From: Lytechinus variegatus
Taxonomy: Eukaryota > Echinodermata > Echinoidea > Temnopleuroida > Toxopneustidae
DNA length: 64,000 bases
NCBI RefSeq assembly: GCF_018143015.1
Contig: NC_054747.1
Location: forward strand, 1,011,407-1,075,406
Reading direction: 5' to 3'
Shown here: one piece after another, positions 10,957-21,353 of the stretch
Layout of the letters: the number at the start of each line of letters is the position of its first letter
How positions within the stretch are numbered: position 1 is the stretch's first letter
Position numbers and translations under genes: made by a program
Notes under the pieces: model-generated
Seen by the model: the letters and a program-made list of their open reading frames with translations, nothing else
What the model was told of the DNA's origin: nothing
Database searches by the model: none

Positions 10957-11225
10957 TTACATTATCTTACACTTTTTTTTGGACAGTGGCTGCTTCTCTT
11001 TTCGCCAGTGAAAGGTGACGTTATCATCGGCTCGCTGAATACAGGCTTCCAGGATCTTGAGAAGAGCAATGTGTTTCTTAGAATCCATCTCGTGGTTCGA
11101 AGCTGTGTAGTTCTCAATGAAGAATAGACTGTTCTTGTCCATACCAGCTAAGGTGATGTCCCCAATGATCTCTTCCTGGTTCAAGATGCTCTCTGCGAAT
11201 GTTACGACCATGATCGGATACGAGC
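10957..11225 (-). CDS. IFI44-like GTPase, last coding exon (CaaX end)
   Basis: Terminal exon of the minus-strand GTPase gene. The acceptor CTGCAG|GC lies at 11,226-11,227 and the stop TAA at 10,957-10,959. It encodes the G4-like strand PIMVVTFAES, where the usual T/N-K-x-D base-recognition motif reads T-F-A-E, then LFFIENYT and the helix IALLKILEACIQRADDN. These match the V.NY...D...L.AL..IL.AADD tail of IFI44-type GTPases. The last residues, SKKKCKIM, are a polybasic stretch followed by C-K-I-M, which fits a CaaX prenylation site; Met last favours farnesyl. The exon starts in phase 1, matching the donor at 12,941. Function is inferred: membrane-bound GTP-binding protein, with innate-immunity-linked relatives in vertebrates. 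Confidence 0.8.
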
Positions 11226-11228
11226 CTG

Positions 11229-12215
11229 CAGGATGATGGTGATGATAGTGATGATGATGATAGAGATGATGATAATTATGATGGTGATGATAATGATGGT
11301 GACAATGATGATGATGATGATGATGATGATGGTGATAATGATGATCATGATGATAATGATGATGGAGATGATGATGATGAAGATGATAATGATGATGGAG
11401 ATGATGAAGATGTTAATGATGATGGTGATGATGATGATGACAATGATGATGGAGATGATAATGATGGTGGTGATGATGATGGTAATGGTGATGGTGATAA
11501 TGATGATAATGATGATGGAGATGATAATGATGGTGATGATAATGATGGTGAAGATGGAGATGACGATGATGATGGTAATGATGATGATGGAGATGATGAT
11601 GAAAATAATGATGATGACGATAATAATGATTATGGTGAAGATGGACATGATGATGGAGATGATGATGGTGATGATGATGATAATGATGATGGTGATGATG
11701 ATAATGATGATGGTGATGATGATAATGATGGTGATGATGATGACAATGATGATGACGATGATGATGATGATGACGATGATGATGATAATGATGATGGAGA
11801 TGATGATGATAATGATGATGGTGATTTTGATGATGATGGTGATTTTGATGATAATGGTGATGGTGATGATGATGACGATGGTAATGATGACGATGATGAT
11901 AATGATGGTGATGATGATTGTGATTGTGATGATAATGTTGATTACAATGATGATGGTGATGACGATGATAATGATGACGATGATGGTGGTGATGAAGATG
12001 GTGGTAAAAAGTGGTGATGATGATGATAATGATGATAATAAGGATGATGATGGTGATGATGTTGATGGTAATGATGACGATGATGGTGGTGATGAAATTG
12101 ATGGTAAAATGTGGTGATGATGATGATAACGACGAAGATCGTGATGAGGATAATGAAAGTGATGTTGAATACGTTGATGATAATAACGAAAGTGGTGAGG
12201 TTGATGATGATTGTA
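11229..12215. repeat. GATGAT/ATCATC microsatellite, about 1 kb
   Basis: Nearly uninterrupted trinucleotide repeat of GATGAT with GGT, AAT and GAC variants over about 990 bp. On the gene's sense strand it reads ATC-rich and runs to within a few bases of the 3' splice site of the last GTPase exon, so it supplies that intron's pyrimidine-tract region. Long methionine- or isoleucine-rich frames across it are artefacts of the repeat. Confidence 0.95.
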
Positions 12216-12261
12216 AAAAAGGATAATGGTAATATAAAAATAAAAATGTATTTAGTAGTAG

Positions 12262-12497
12262 TACACTCTAAATTCCAAGGCTTTTTAATAAATCCAGATC
12301 GGCTGTGGATAGTGACCAGTCGAAAGTTGTATTAATTTCAAATCCTTAGGATTAACTTTCAAATTAAAAAAAACCTTGATTTAAATCTTTAAGATTTATA
12401 TTTAAATCTACAAGGTGTAAAGCTAAATCTAATATTCGGCTGGCCACTTTTGACAGCCGATCTGGATTTATTTTAAATCCTTGGAATTAAGAGTGTA
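12262..12497. mobile_element. MITE with TACACTCT termini
   Basis: 236 bp with terminal inverted repeats of more than 45 bp: TACACTCTAAATTCCAAGG on the left and CCTTGGAATTAAGAGTGTA on the right, extending into AATAAATCCAGATCGGCTGT and its complement. Non-coding. It lies in the last intron of the GTPase gene. Confidence 0.85.
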
Positions 12498-12614
12498 GTC
12501 TTTCGAGTAACAATCTAGAAGATTTACAGGCATGGCTGCTAGTAGAAGCAGAGTGGCAATTGGTGTAGTATTATATTTTACGCAACTTCTGAAGGTTTTC
12601 ATCTCAAAGAAGGC

Positions 12615-12865
12615 TAGTGTAGTAGGTTTCGTGGTACATTTATCTTTGTTGGGCTAAAGTGGGTCCTGAAAAGGACCACCCAAACTCCACGTTCGACATG
12701 CACAGCAACTTGACGGAGTATATAACACCTACTTTTACAAACTCTGCTCATTCACCTGAAGACGACAAGAACACACTTGTCGAAACGTCGAGTTTGGGCG
12801 GCTCTTTTCAGGACCAATATTTGCCCAAGAAAGATACAAGGTGTATCGTGAAACCTACTGCACTA
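12615..12865. mobile_element. MITE with long TIRs and hairpin core
   Basis: Ends TAGTGTAGTAGGTTTCGTG and CACGATACACC..(right) form terminal inverted repeats of about 85 bp that include GGTCCTGAAAAG and CCCAAACTC. The centre has CCTGAAGACGACAAG and CTTGTCGAAACGTCG, a stem-loop resembling the CTGANGA...GAAAC core found in Penelope-like and other retroelement hairpins. Non-coding, intronic. Confidence 0.75.
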
Positions 12866-12940
12866 TATTTTACGTGTTAAAAGTAAAAAAAATGTAATGG
12901 TAATAACTTTTTTATATTTTTTTAAGATAAGACAACTTAC

Positions 12941-13011
12941 CGAACTCTTGCCTGATTTTTGGTATAAGTGACGATATAAATTCACGACAATGTTGTATTC
13001 CAGTAGTTGTG
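12941..13011 (-). CDS. IFI44-like GTPase, exon before last
   Basis: 71-bp internal exon. Acceptor TTTCCTAG|CACAAC and donor GTTCG|GTAAGT are strong. In the frame set by the neighbouring exons it encodes TGIQHCREFISSLIPKIRQ with no stop. This is an amphipathic segment in the place where IFI44-type GTPases have the helix between the G3/switch region and the G4 strand. Its phases (needs two bases in, gives one out) match the exons at 15,746 and 11,225 exactly. Confidence 0.8.
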
Positions 13012-13525
13012 CTAGGAAATAAAATACAAAAGAAATGATAACGATGACGGTGATATTTTTTGTGGCGACGCAGCGCACTCGATGCGATTTACAATATTCA
13101 ATTAATACGAGGCGCCTGCCCCCAAGCGTTTGTGCATTTAGGGAGTATTTGCACCACGACGCAGGACGAATCTTAGAACACAGCAAATGCATTGAAAACG
13201 TCCGTCAAATCACAATGAACAGCTGGAAGGTCTTTGTCGAAAATTGGTGAATAAGAACAGCGGCTTTCTCCTACGCTTTGGAGCTGACGAAAAAAAATAT
13301 GCAAATATGACGTTTGTCCATTATAGTCCAGGAAGAAACTGATGCCTCGATTGACCAACCATCGACAAAGACGTCAATGTCATAAACGGCATTTGACAAT
13401 ACATTGTCGATGTTCATGGGAGTGGTCTGCCTCGCGGTTGCGCAAAAATCCGAATGAGATGAGTAACCTAGATCCATACATCGTCCCGATCATCTCAAAT
13501 AGGGCATATAAAACTGTGCATTCTA
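13012..13525. other. Intron sequence with possible eroded coding relic
   Basis: Intron of the GTPase gene. Overlapping minus-strand frames at 13,173-13,477 look somewhat protein-like (for example DKDLPAVHCDLTDVFNAFAV) but carry stops and no recognised domain. They may be a decayed transposon ORF. Confidence 0.3.
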
Positions 13526-13527
13526 TA

Positions 13528-14937
13528 CACAACAAAAAGTAAGTCCCCTTAAATCAAATTGCTGTGACTTTTGAACGGAATTATTTTGTGATATGATATT
13601 TCGTAGATATTATTTCTACACTCATTAAGCAAATCCTGGTAAAAAATTAGTAATTAAAGATTAAAAAGTGACCATTTTTGAAAGTCACAAGAGTCTTTTT
13701 CAGATTGTGCAAATACAAAGTTGGGCAATAGTTGATTTTAGGTGAATTTTATGGTGTTATGCTGTTTTACTATCCACCATTTAGCCACTCCACATACAAT
13801 TTTGACATCGTAATGTTCATGGTTGAGTGAGCACAATGTATTGCAGGGGCCGCGGAAGTGGGGGGGGGGGGGGGCTTCACCCCAGCTTTTTTCCAAAAGC
13901 ATGTACAAAAATGTAAAATTGACCATACGATTTTTTGCATGGTCAGCCGCCCCCCCCCCCACTTTGAAAACCGTTCCGCGGCCCCTGTATTGTGACGTAT
14001 CATCATAAGAGTTTATGGTAGTATCCTCTACAACTTGCTAAATCATGTTAAAATTTGAAGATGTTGGTGTCTCCCCCGATTATATGCCCCTCCCTCATTT
14101 AAAATTCTGGTTTCACCAGTGATTTGTTCATAACTCTCTTCTCATTTGCATAATTTTCGAATATTGTGTGCTCACTGATGCATTAAACATCGGGATTTTC
14201 ATAAAAATCAAAACAAATGAACTATGCAAGGAGGTTTGTGACAGATATCCACAGTTACAAATTGCATTTTTTCCAATAACGTAAAAAGAGCCAATCACTT
14301 TTCACATGTTCATTCAAGCGTGAATGTTTGATTAAATGCCTTTGAATCATTGAAGCATGTTAATTGGTCATGAACATAACGAAAAAGTTGAGAAAATATC
14401 CTTTTCAGTTACCAAAATGAAACGATACATGCCTATGATATTTGAAAATCTTATTTTTTGTTTTCAATCAATGTTCATTGAACCGTGAAACGATGAATAT
14501 TGTATAAGATACTCTTCTCAAAATTAAATGTCATTATATTCCATCATTTTTATTGATAGACATGTGTAAAAAAATCCAATTATAGTAACTTTGGACTTGT
14601 GTTTATTCAACCGTGAAATTTAGTCAAAAAAGTTGCATCGTCTTTTAGAAAGTACCTTTTTACAAGCCTTCTGACTATTTTTCATAATGAGAATGTGGAA
14701 TTAGTTCCAATAAAATGGAATCAAAGTAATGATATTTGGCTTGTGACTTTTGAAAAGTGACATTTTTTCCTTCTGACGGTGCTCACTGAAGCATGACATA
14801 ACATACGTCCATAACATTTACTCAGAGGATAGCTTATAAAATACCTACATGCTCATGTAAAAATATATTAAAAACTCGCATTGGTTCGGAAATTATTGAT
14901 GTTTGTTTAAGGGTGGGGACTTACTTTTTTTGTTGTG
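13528..14937. mobile_element. Tc1/mariner-like non-autonomous element, TA TSD
   Basis: Inverted ends CACAACAAAAAGTAAGTCCC (left) and GGGGACTTACTTTTTTTGTTGTG (right), each flanked by TA (13,526-27 and 14,938-39). A TA duplication points to the Tc1/mariner superfamily. The 1.4 kb interior is AT-rich with no transposase frame, and it contains the nested MITE at 13,844-13,988. Confidence 0.75.
13844..13988. mobile_element. CAGGGGCCGCGG MITE nested in mariner-like element
   Basis: 145 bp. Perfect ends CAGGGGCCGCGGAA and TTCCGCGGCCCCTG, inner G- and C-runs, and a flanking direct repeat TATTG. Belongs to the broad family of G-run elements with CAGGGGCGG-type ends seen throughout the window. Confidence 0.8.
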
Positions 14938-14939
14938 TA

Positions 14940-15329
14940 TATATTTTATGAAACGAGAGAATGCATTTCTAGATGATAGTTGGCTTAAATTACTTCATAT
15001 CTTCTAGGATGGTCGCGGTAATTTTTATTTCTTGATATGATTTATCTAGGCCCGTCATACAGACTACATATGAAAAATAAACCCACAAGCACTGCAAGTC
15101 TATACAATATTAAATAGGGGTACGTCAGGCTGAAAAAATATAAAAACAAGCACAATAACAAATCAACTGCATCAAAAGAAAATTCCAAAACCCTTTGGAA
15201 ATTAAGCAGTCCATGTATTTCGGAATGAGCGACTGGAGTGCAAATGACTTCACTTTATCCCCCTCTCTCTATTCAACGCACACCCCACAGACACCCTAAC
15301 ACGCCCCTCCCACACATAAAGGTCCCCTT
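14940..15329. other. Intron sequence, nothing recognised
   Basis: AT-rich GTPase intron between two mobile elements. No repeat pair or coding motif found. Confidence 0.5.
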
Positions 15330-15560
15330 CATGGGCGGATATCTCTCCCAAAAATAGGGGGACAAGGGGCCGAAAAAATTGACAAGCAAAAAAAAAAATC
15401 ACCCAAACAGTAACGTCATCTCGTCCAAAATACATGTTTTATTTTGATTTTGAAATTATGTATTTCTTTCCACCAAAAATAGTAGGGGGACATTTGATAT
15501 TGTGTCCCCCTACTATTTTGACGAGAGGGGACGCGTCCCCCCTGGGATTTCCGCCCATGG
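15330..15560. mobile_element. GGGCGGAAATCCC MITE, copy 2
   Basis: Ends ATGGGCGGATATCTC and GGGATTTCCGCCCAT. The interior matches copy 1 (ACAAGCAAAAA, TCATCTCGTCCAAAATACAT, TGTGTCCCCCTACTATTTTG). Intronic. Confidence 0.8.
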
Positions 15561-15745
15561 TCCCCACTCATACACATCCATTTACCTTCACGCAAGCACT
15601 CACACAAATCACTCCCAAAGCACTCCCAAATTCATACGAACGGACACATCTACACACCTGCATACCCACACAGATATGCACATAATAAACATGACAAATA
15701 AATGACAGAATGAATGGATAGATGTACATGTACATAATTACATAC

Positions 15746-15824
15746 TTGTATTTAAGGACAAAGATGGGACAGTCGATCCTTTCTCCAGCCGTCTTAGAAT
15801 TAGGGTCGATTCCTCGCTTTCCAG
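15746..15824 (-). CDS. IFI44-like GTPase, switch-region exon
   Basis: 79-bp exon. The acceptor TTTCAAACAG|CTGGAAAG has a good pyrimidine tract, and the donor is TACAA|GTATGT. It encodes GKRGIDPNSKTAGERIDCPI then FVLKY. The ERIDCPIFVL strand corresponds to the [DE]xIHCVVFV beta-strand that follows the G3 motif in IFI44-type GTPases. It enters in phase 1 and leaves in phase 2, consistent with both neighbours. Confidence 0.8.
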
Positions 15825-15983
15825 CTGTTTGAAAGAGTTCAATTAAAAATGTTAAAGAAGATGAAACGGTTGAATAACAGTGATTGCCCCTTGTTCCAAA
15901 GACTTCAAAAACTGATAAACAAGCTAACAAAAACTTTTTGCCAGGTTCACTGTTCATATTTGAAGAAGAAAAAAAAACCGATG

Positions 15984-16421
15984 TATTTTTGGAAAGGCTA
16001 TTGTATAAGGAATTAGAATAACAATGTTTTACAAAATAGCCGTCAAGTACAAGGTTTTCGACAATATCTTGGATTCTAAAACCACTTTATGACCGTTAAA
16101 TGCAAGTTTTGTAGAATAAGGACTTATACTTGGGAAATTATCTTGAAAATTGAATCTAAGCCTAAAATTGGTAAAGTATTGAAACTACATCATGATCGAA
16201 GTTCATTGACCTTATATGACCTTCAGCATGTGACATGAAACTCATGCAAGATAATCTGTGATACGTCATAACCACTTTTTCAGTTAAGTCAAATTGATAT
16301 CGCAATATGGTCAAAGCTCATTGACCCTTACTGATACGAGTAGTGTTTCCTGATCTTATAGATCTCAGTGCAAATGCAAACATTGTTATGCTGATTCCTT
16401 ATACAATGACCTTTCCAAAAA
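15984..16421. mobile_element. MITE with TTTTTGGAAAGG termini
   Basis: Inverted ends TTTTTGGAAAGGCTATTGTA and TACAATGACCTTTCCAAAAA enclose about 435 bp that includes TCATTGACCTTATATGACC and CTCATTGACCCTTACTGA. Non-coding, intronic. Confidence 0.7.
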
Positions 16422-17209
16422 TGGATAATTGTCAATGTCTTCCCCAAATCTGGCGAAATTACGTAGTGATCTGTCTCTGAGACATGGCGGTACATGTATG
16501 CAGATTTTTTTTTGTTGGGCAGACAGGATGCATAAACTTTTTCGAAAAAAATTCTTCGACCGAGCCTGCATTTTGTAAAGTGAAATTAAAGGGATTTGTG
16601 AGAAATGTGTGAGTGATTTTTTCCAACATTATTTTCTGGGGGTGGGACAATCATTCAACTGATTTTCTGTTAATAGATAAAAATGTTGTAATCATATTTT
16701 ATAACTTGTTGGTTTTATTTATATTATCATTATATCTATATTCATTATTTAAATTGTTGCCTTCCGATAACGTCTTTTAAATTCATATAACTGGTTAAAA
16801 TTATCTTTAAAAAAATAAATTATGACTACTAATTTCAATCGCATTAGGCGATTTTTGCAAGTCATTAAAAGATCCTTTTATATATACACATATTTATTGT
16901 CACTAAATTGTAATACATCTCGACAAACTCATCAATGCGTAAAGTCAGTGTAATTAATGCTTCAGAACTGTAAAGCGATATATAAACTATTGCTATTATC
17001 ATTATAACTGTTCTTTCCAAGACTATTCCGAAAACATGAGCACAATACGGAATAACTTGAATGAGAGAGAGAGAGGGAGAGAGGGGAAAATCACAAACAA
17101 AACTATGGTAGGCATTTTCGATTATCAGGGGTGGGGATCAATATCCCAGTGGGGATAAACATTGTCAATTATAAAAATAAAAAAAAATTAATAAATGCCA
17201 AATACTCAC
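16422..17209. other. Intron sequence with LINE/SINE tail remnant
   Basis: AT-rich. The stretch at about 16,966-17,010 (GTAAAGCGATATATAAACT followed by ATTATCATTAT) resembles LINE/SINE 3' tails. A short (GA)n tract lies at 17,061-17,085. Nothing coding. Confidence 0.45.
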
Positions 17210-17371
17210 TGATTTCACTCATTACATCCCCTACTTTGGAATGACCCATGTCCGATAATCCACGTGTATCGAAAGTTGTAACTTGATCGGTAAGTATAGC
17301 AGGGTCTCGAAATAGAGTCTCTCCTCCCTGCCCTAACAAATTGCTCTCGATGTAGACTTGCTGCCATACAC
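17210..17371 (-). CDS. IFI44-like GTPase, G3 exon
   Basis: 162-bp exon between acceptor TTATTACAAAG|GTGTATGG and donor AAATCA|GTGAGT. It opens with GVWQQVYIESN, contains GETLFRDPAI and then VTTFDTRGLSDMG. DTRG is the DxxG (G3) motif that contacts the gamma-phosphate/Mg. Threonines upstream may serve switch I. Phase 1 in, phase 1 out, matching both flanking exons with no stop. Confidence 0.85.
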
Positions 17372-17892
17372 CTTTGTAATAAAGCGAAGATAAAAAAAAA
17401 AAAAAAACAATAAAAACTGGTCCCTAAGTAATACAGGAATCTTCGTATGCGTAATTCATTCAGTAAATTCCTGTGTGACAGATGTAGTAATAAGTACTAT
17501 CACCCGTATCAGACATCTGAGCTGGTCATTTACAAAACCGTATTGCCCTACATGTTCTGAATATCGGGAAGGGTAGGTATATTGTTTGTATTTTCCTCGG
17601 TCACAATGCGCGTATTTACTTTGCATGCAGAGACGACGCAAAATATACCTTTGTATTTTCCCTGGTCTCACATCCAGGCATTTGTGGATGCGTATAAAGA
17701 GATACGCTTCATAAGGATCCGCGCACCAACAATATACGTCATAATAAAGACAACGCTGGATCCGAGCGCTTGCAAGTACGTCATAATGGTAAAGTGCAGA
17801 GCCTAGGCCGATATTAACATGACACAAGAGAACTCTATTTTTAAGATAAAAGAAATATCCCCATTAACATGATTTTTGCTCTAGATATCTGA

Positions 17893-18058
17893 TTTGGATG
17901 ATAATAAAAATATTGACTGGCTCTTCTTTCGGGGAACATCAAATATATTGCCCTTAAAAGACCCATATTGCCCTGGTCTAAAGACTCGGGCGAATATGAT
18001 TCTTTTGCTGGCAATATATTTGATGTTCCCCTCAAGGCCAGTCAATATTATATAAATA
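17893..18058. repeat. Short foldback element
   Basis: Left arm AATATTGACTGGCTC..GGGGAACATCAAATATATTGCC is inverted at the right as GGCAATATATTTGATGTTCCCC..GCCAGTCAATATT. About 165 bp, non-coding, intronic. Confidence 0.8.
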
Positions 18059-18225
18059 TCTTACGAATTTTGCACTAAACGCATTTATTGCAATAAAATC
18101 AAGAAAGATTACCTCATGTTGCTTCGTATAAAGAAATTCAAAAGAATGTGCACATCCAACGTGTTGAACCAATATACAAAATATTACAAATCACCAAGCA
18201 TACCCCAATGAAATAAATAGTGTCG

Positions 18226-18480
18226 CCTAGTGTGTGCCACAGTAAGTTCACAGTGTGGAAATTAATGCAAAGTCACTTTCACACTAAGAGTTAAATTTAA
18301 GCATTTCAACAGTGTGAATCAATACATTCATATATTCGACCATGTGAACACGTTGTGTACAGTCACACTGTCGAGGTGTCCACAGTGTGAAAAATATCAT
18401 CACATTGTTGAATTTGTGCATTTTAAAAGTTTGTGTAATATTTTCACTACTGTGATCACACAGTATGGCACTGGTCATTT
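18226..18480. repeat. CACAGTGTGAA-rich MITE-like repeat
   Basis: Roughly ten copies, in both orientations, of CACAGTGTGAA/TTCACACTG-type motifs in about 250 bp. Imperfect inverted ends GTGTGCCACAGTAAG and CACAGTATGGCAC. Probably a MITE with dense subterminal motifs. Intronic. Confidence 0.55.
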
Positions 18481-18764
18481 TTGACAGGTTAAGGCCACAA
18501 CGAATGGATGAAATTAATATTAAAGGATATTTCTGCTGAAATGGAAACACAGGATCATAATTATAAGAGCTCAATTTGCAACATAACTATGGATTTCGCC
18601 AATCATCACTTTTAGATTGTTTTCGGAGCCTGATATTGCAATCATAAAACGAATAAAATTGGCCCATAACTACCACATAATAAACCATAATTGATTTAAA
18701 AAGTAGAAAATTTTACATCGAAGCTAACGTGATGAAATGTAAAATGCTTTTACTGAAAACAGAC

Positions 18765-18935
18765 CTGTGTAAGCAAAGTGAATAGAGTTGAGAAAGGCAC
18801 TCTTGCCTGAGTCTTGCACTCCGAAGACACCTAGTTTAACATTGGATGGTTTTTTGAAGCTTGCCCCTGCATCTCTGATCGTCCAATTACCAGGTCTGTA
18901 ATCTTGGATCTTCCCATGGAGTCGACGAATATCAG
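18765..18935 (-). CDS. IFI44-like GTPase, P-loop exon
   Basis: 171-bp exon. Acceptor ACGTCTTCCAG|CTGATATTC and donor TTACACAG|GTCTGT. It encodes DIRRLHGKIQDYRPGNWTIR, then KLGVFGVQDSGKSAFLNSIH. GVQDSGKS is a Walker A/G1 P-loop (GxxxxGKS), with the beta-strand before it and a FLNSI helix after it, as in IFI44-type and other large GTPases. The WTIRD/KP segment before the loop also occurs in IFI44 relatives. Phase 1 in and out. Confidence 0.88.
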
Positions 18936-19184
18936 CTGGAAGACGTAAAATATGAATTTGTAACAGAAAATGTCAAAAGATTCCAACAGTTGTCACTGAT
19001 ATTATTGCATTGTATTGCCTAAAAGTGGAACATAATTTTTAGATCTTTAATAAACATTTGATTGTACTATATTCGAGCCCGCAAAACCCAACAAAAACCA
19101 GATTATTCACAGTGTACACAAGGTTGTATGCAATTTATACAGTTGTGCTTATTCCCCTCGCTCTGCTCTGACTACTACATGGGT

Positions 19185-19490
19185 GGCATGATAATAATAA
19201 TTGTAATAATAAAAAATAATCATGATAATAATAATAATAATAGTAATAATAAAAATAATCATGATAATAATAATAATATACAGTTCTTGTATAGTGCATA
19301 TCACAATTATGGATAATGTCTCTATGCGCTTCCAAAGGACCTAGATATCATTACCCCAGCTGTAGCCTGGCAGTCGTAATTACTACAATTACATCGCACA
19401 CGCATTTCTAGGAATAAATTCCTGCCAGTTACCCATTTACCTCACCTGAGTGCAGCACATTTTGGATAAATTTCTTGCCGAAGGCATAAC
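19185..19490 (-). repeat. Sea-urchin-type SINE tail, partial
   Basis: (AAT)n-rich start, then ATAGTGCATATCACAATTAT, ATTACCCCAGCTGTAG, AATAAATTCCTGCCAGTTACC and CACCTGAGTGCAGCACATTTTGGAT. This is the same order of blocks as the split SINE at 29,268-29,473. The tRNA-like head is missing. Intronic. Confidence 0.7.
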
Positions 19491-19935
19491 GAGGACGTTT
19501 GGTGCAAGATGATTTTTTTAATCAGTCAAAGTCAGATAATTAGGCGAAACAAGACTGACAATTACTCATTTTCCAGCTAAATAAACCTGTGGCATTCAGC
19601 AAAATGTAGGCTAAAATTCAAGAGGTAGTTTCATAATAGACCGAGCGGTGCTGATGAGGCGGCAACTATTGTTACTGTAATTAGTCAGTGAGATTTGTCT
19701 CTTCAGTGAAGAGATATATAACTCTAGTTATGACGATGAATATTATTTTAATCTTTATAATTTTTATCATTATTATTATCATTACCATTATTTTTATTAT
19801 TACAGTTATTGTTATTATTATCTTTAATATCAATATCATTTTCAATAATCTTATACTTATGTATTGTATAATTGGAATGATATTGTGTATTGGTAAGTCT
19901 AGTGAATTGGAAAAGGATAGAAATATAATACAAAC

Positions 19936-20019
19936 CTGTGTTCCTCATATACCAAGCGACGGCAAATGGAGCGAGTACAACGAGAACCGACAATAATACT
20001 TTGAAAACCGTTTCACTTC
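19936..20019 (-). CDS. IFI44-like GTPase, transmembrane exon
   Basis: 84-bp exon. Acceptor TTTATTTCAG|GAAGTG and donor AACACAG|GTTTGT. It encodes SETVFKVLLSVLVVL followed by APFAVAWYMRNT: a clear single hydrophobic segment of about 20 residues flanked by charged residues, placing a membrane anchor just before the GTPase domain. Phase 1 in and out, so the last base joins CT of the P-loop exon to give Ala. The upstream partner must end in phase 1; the exon at 47,442-47,526 does. Confidence 0.75.
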
Positions 20020-20171
20020 CTGAAATAAATCAAATCATTACTAAATATTTTATCATGTAGTTTGTGTAAAAGAGGCCGAGTTGAAAGCGTAACTTAAAGA
20101 AAAAGTTCATCAAGACGATAAGCTCTTTTAATGAAACCATATAACAATTATTACATTTGTGAAGACTTCAC

Positions 20172-20305
20172 GAATGAAAGCGCACTGAATAGTCTCCTTG
20201 ACCACGTTCACGTCATATGCGAGCAACTCCCCGATACTCTGTAATATGGAACATGATTTTTCTTTTGAAATACGGAGTGAAATGATGTTATTGGTGATAT
20301 ATCCA
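20172..20305 (-). CDS. Possible extra exon (weak)
   Basis: Open minus-strand stretch after acceptor TTAAATTTGTGCAG|TGG, encoding ILQSIGELLAYDVNVVKE. A donor ATTC|GTGAAG would end it in phase 1, compatible with the transmembrane exon. However the donor is weak and there is no recognised domain, so this could be a chance open frame. Confidence 0.22.
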
Positions 20306-20580
20306 CTGCACAAATTTAATCACTTTTACCTTTAAAAAAGAAGACATTCTGGGTAATGTGAAAATCTTAGAAATTTATAGAAAGAGAGTTGCTTTCTCAT
20401 TTTAGGGGAATGTTGATTTGCATGGGACTACGCAACATGTTATTGTTGCTATGTTAGGTGGAAGAGAGAATTCGGATTAGCATTCAGTCGCGTTCATCAC
20501 ACCATACAGGAAAGTAACATTTTCTCCGCTCACAATTAGACACTACATATACTTATGCCCATGGATGCCAACGCGCAGTA

Positions 20581-21297
20581 ACCCAAACTCAATGCAGAAT
20601 TGGTGAATCTTGACTTTGTTGCCACAGTCCTAGATTCTAATTTGGAAAAAAACTGAAACGAGATTTAACTGAAGAATCCAGTCTGCACCTCGACTCTGCA
20701 GTAAATCGTGCTAAGACAACCTCTAAAACCTTTATGAAAAAAGGCTATCAGCGCCAATTCGATCACAGACAAGGCGTGCGTGGAAAAATTGAAGAAGCCG
20801 CCAAATCTATCGATAACGGAAAGTTCCAGAGGGCAAAGGGCATACTTTCAGAAGGTATCGAGCTCATTGACAAGCGTCAAAAAATCCTAAAAATAGCAGA
20901 TAGTCATGGCTGGGATACTGTTAATTGCTATATTTCTTATGACCTCGCTAACGACTCAGAGGACGACAAGCGTCTTTCTAAAGCCGAGAAGCTGGCTACA
21001 AACGACGCGAAAATGAGCGACAGCGAAGTAAACGTCCTACCACACGTCGTCCTAATTTTCATCCCTTCGCATCAGCTACCGTGTCAGCGCAGAACCTTGC
21101 CATCCCCAAGCCCATCCGGTTCTAGCGCCAAAGCACACGACCCCATTTCGGCTACCAAACATGTTGGTCATGCGGACATCTTCATTTTCAGTGTTCTCAG
21201 AGAAGCGGAGGTGCCCCTCAGCACTCTAGGCGACACCACAATACTTACCCTTGTTAATAAACTGGGATTCCACTCACGCGCGTTTGGGCCGCCCTAG
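20581..21297 (+). pseudogene. gag-like ORF of tyrosine-recombinase retroelement
   Basis: From 20,734 the frame reads KKGYQRQFDHRQGVR, KGILSEGIELIDKRQKILKI and ADSHGWDTVNCYISYDLAND then DDKRLSKAE. This matches the ORF1 proteins (GNxxQF..N...L......LxxGxxLIxxRQKLIKIADxSExGWxxVxEYxxDELADxSDDEKR) that precede tyrosine recombinase genes in marine invertebrate elements, an assignment from memory of the family. The frame is open upstream of the Met and shifts at the A-run near 20,650. A later shift leaves a degenerate zinc knuckle (CWSCGHLHFQC) in another frame near 21,159. Dead copy. Confidence 0.65.
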
Positions 21298-21353
21298 CTT
21301 AGAACTAAAGCGCAAAATCTAGAAGTTGTTAAACTTTACTGATAACATATGGT

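Noticed and set aside
11233..12117. Methionine-rich 294-codon frame and matching isoleucine-rich frame on the other strand
   Set aside because: Both are produced by the GATGAT/ATCATC microsatellite; no start context, domain or codon structure.
12659..12880. 73-codon frame containing HSPEDDKNTLVETS
   Set aside because: Lies wholly within a MITE with terminal inverted repeats; the motif comes from the conserved hairpin.
20172..20305. Extra GTPase exon
   Set aside because: Kept only as a weak feature: the donor GTGAAG is poor and no domain supports it.
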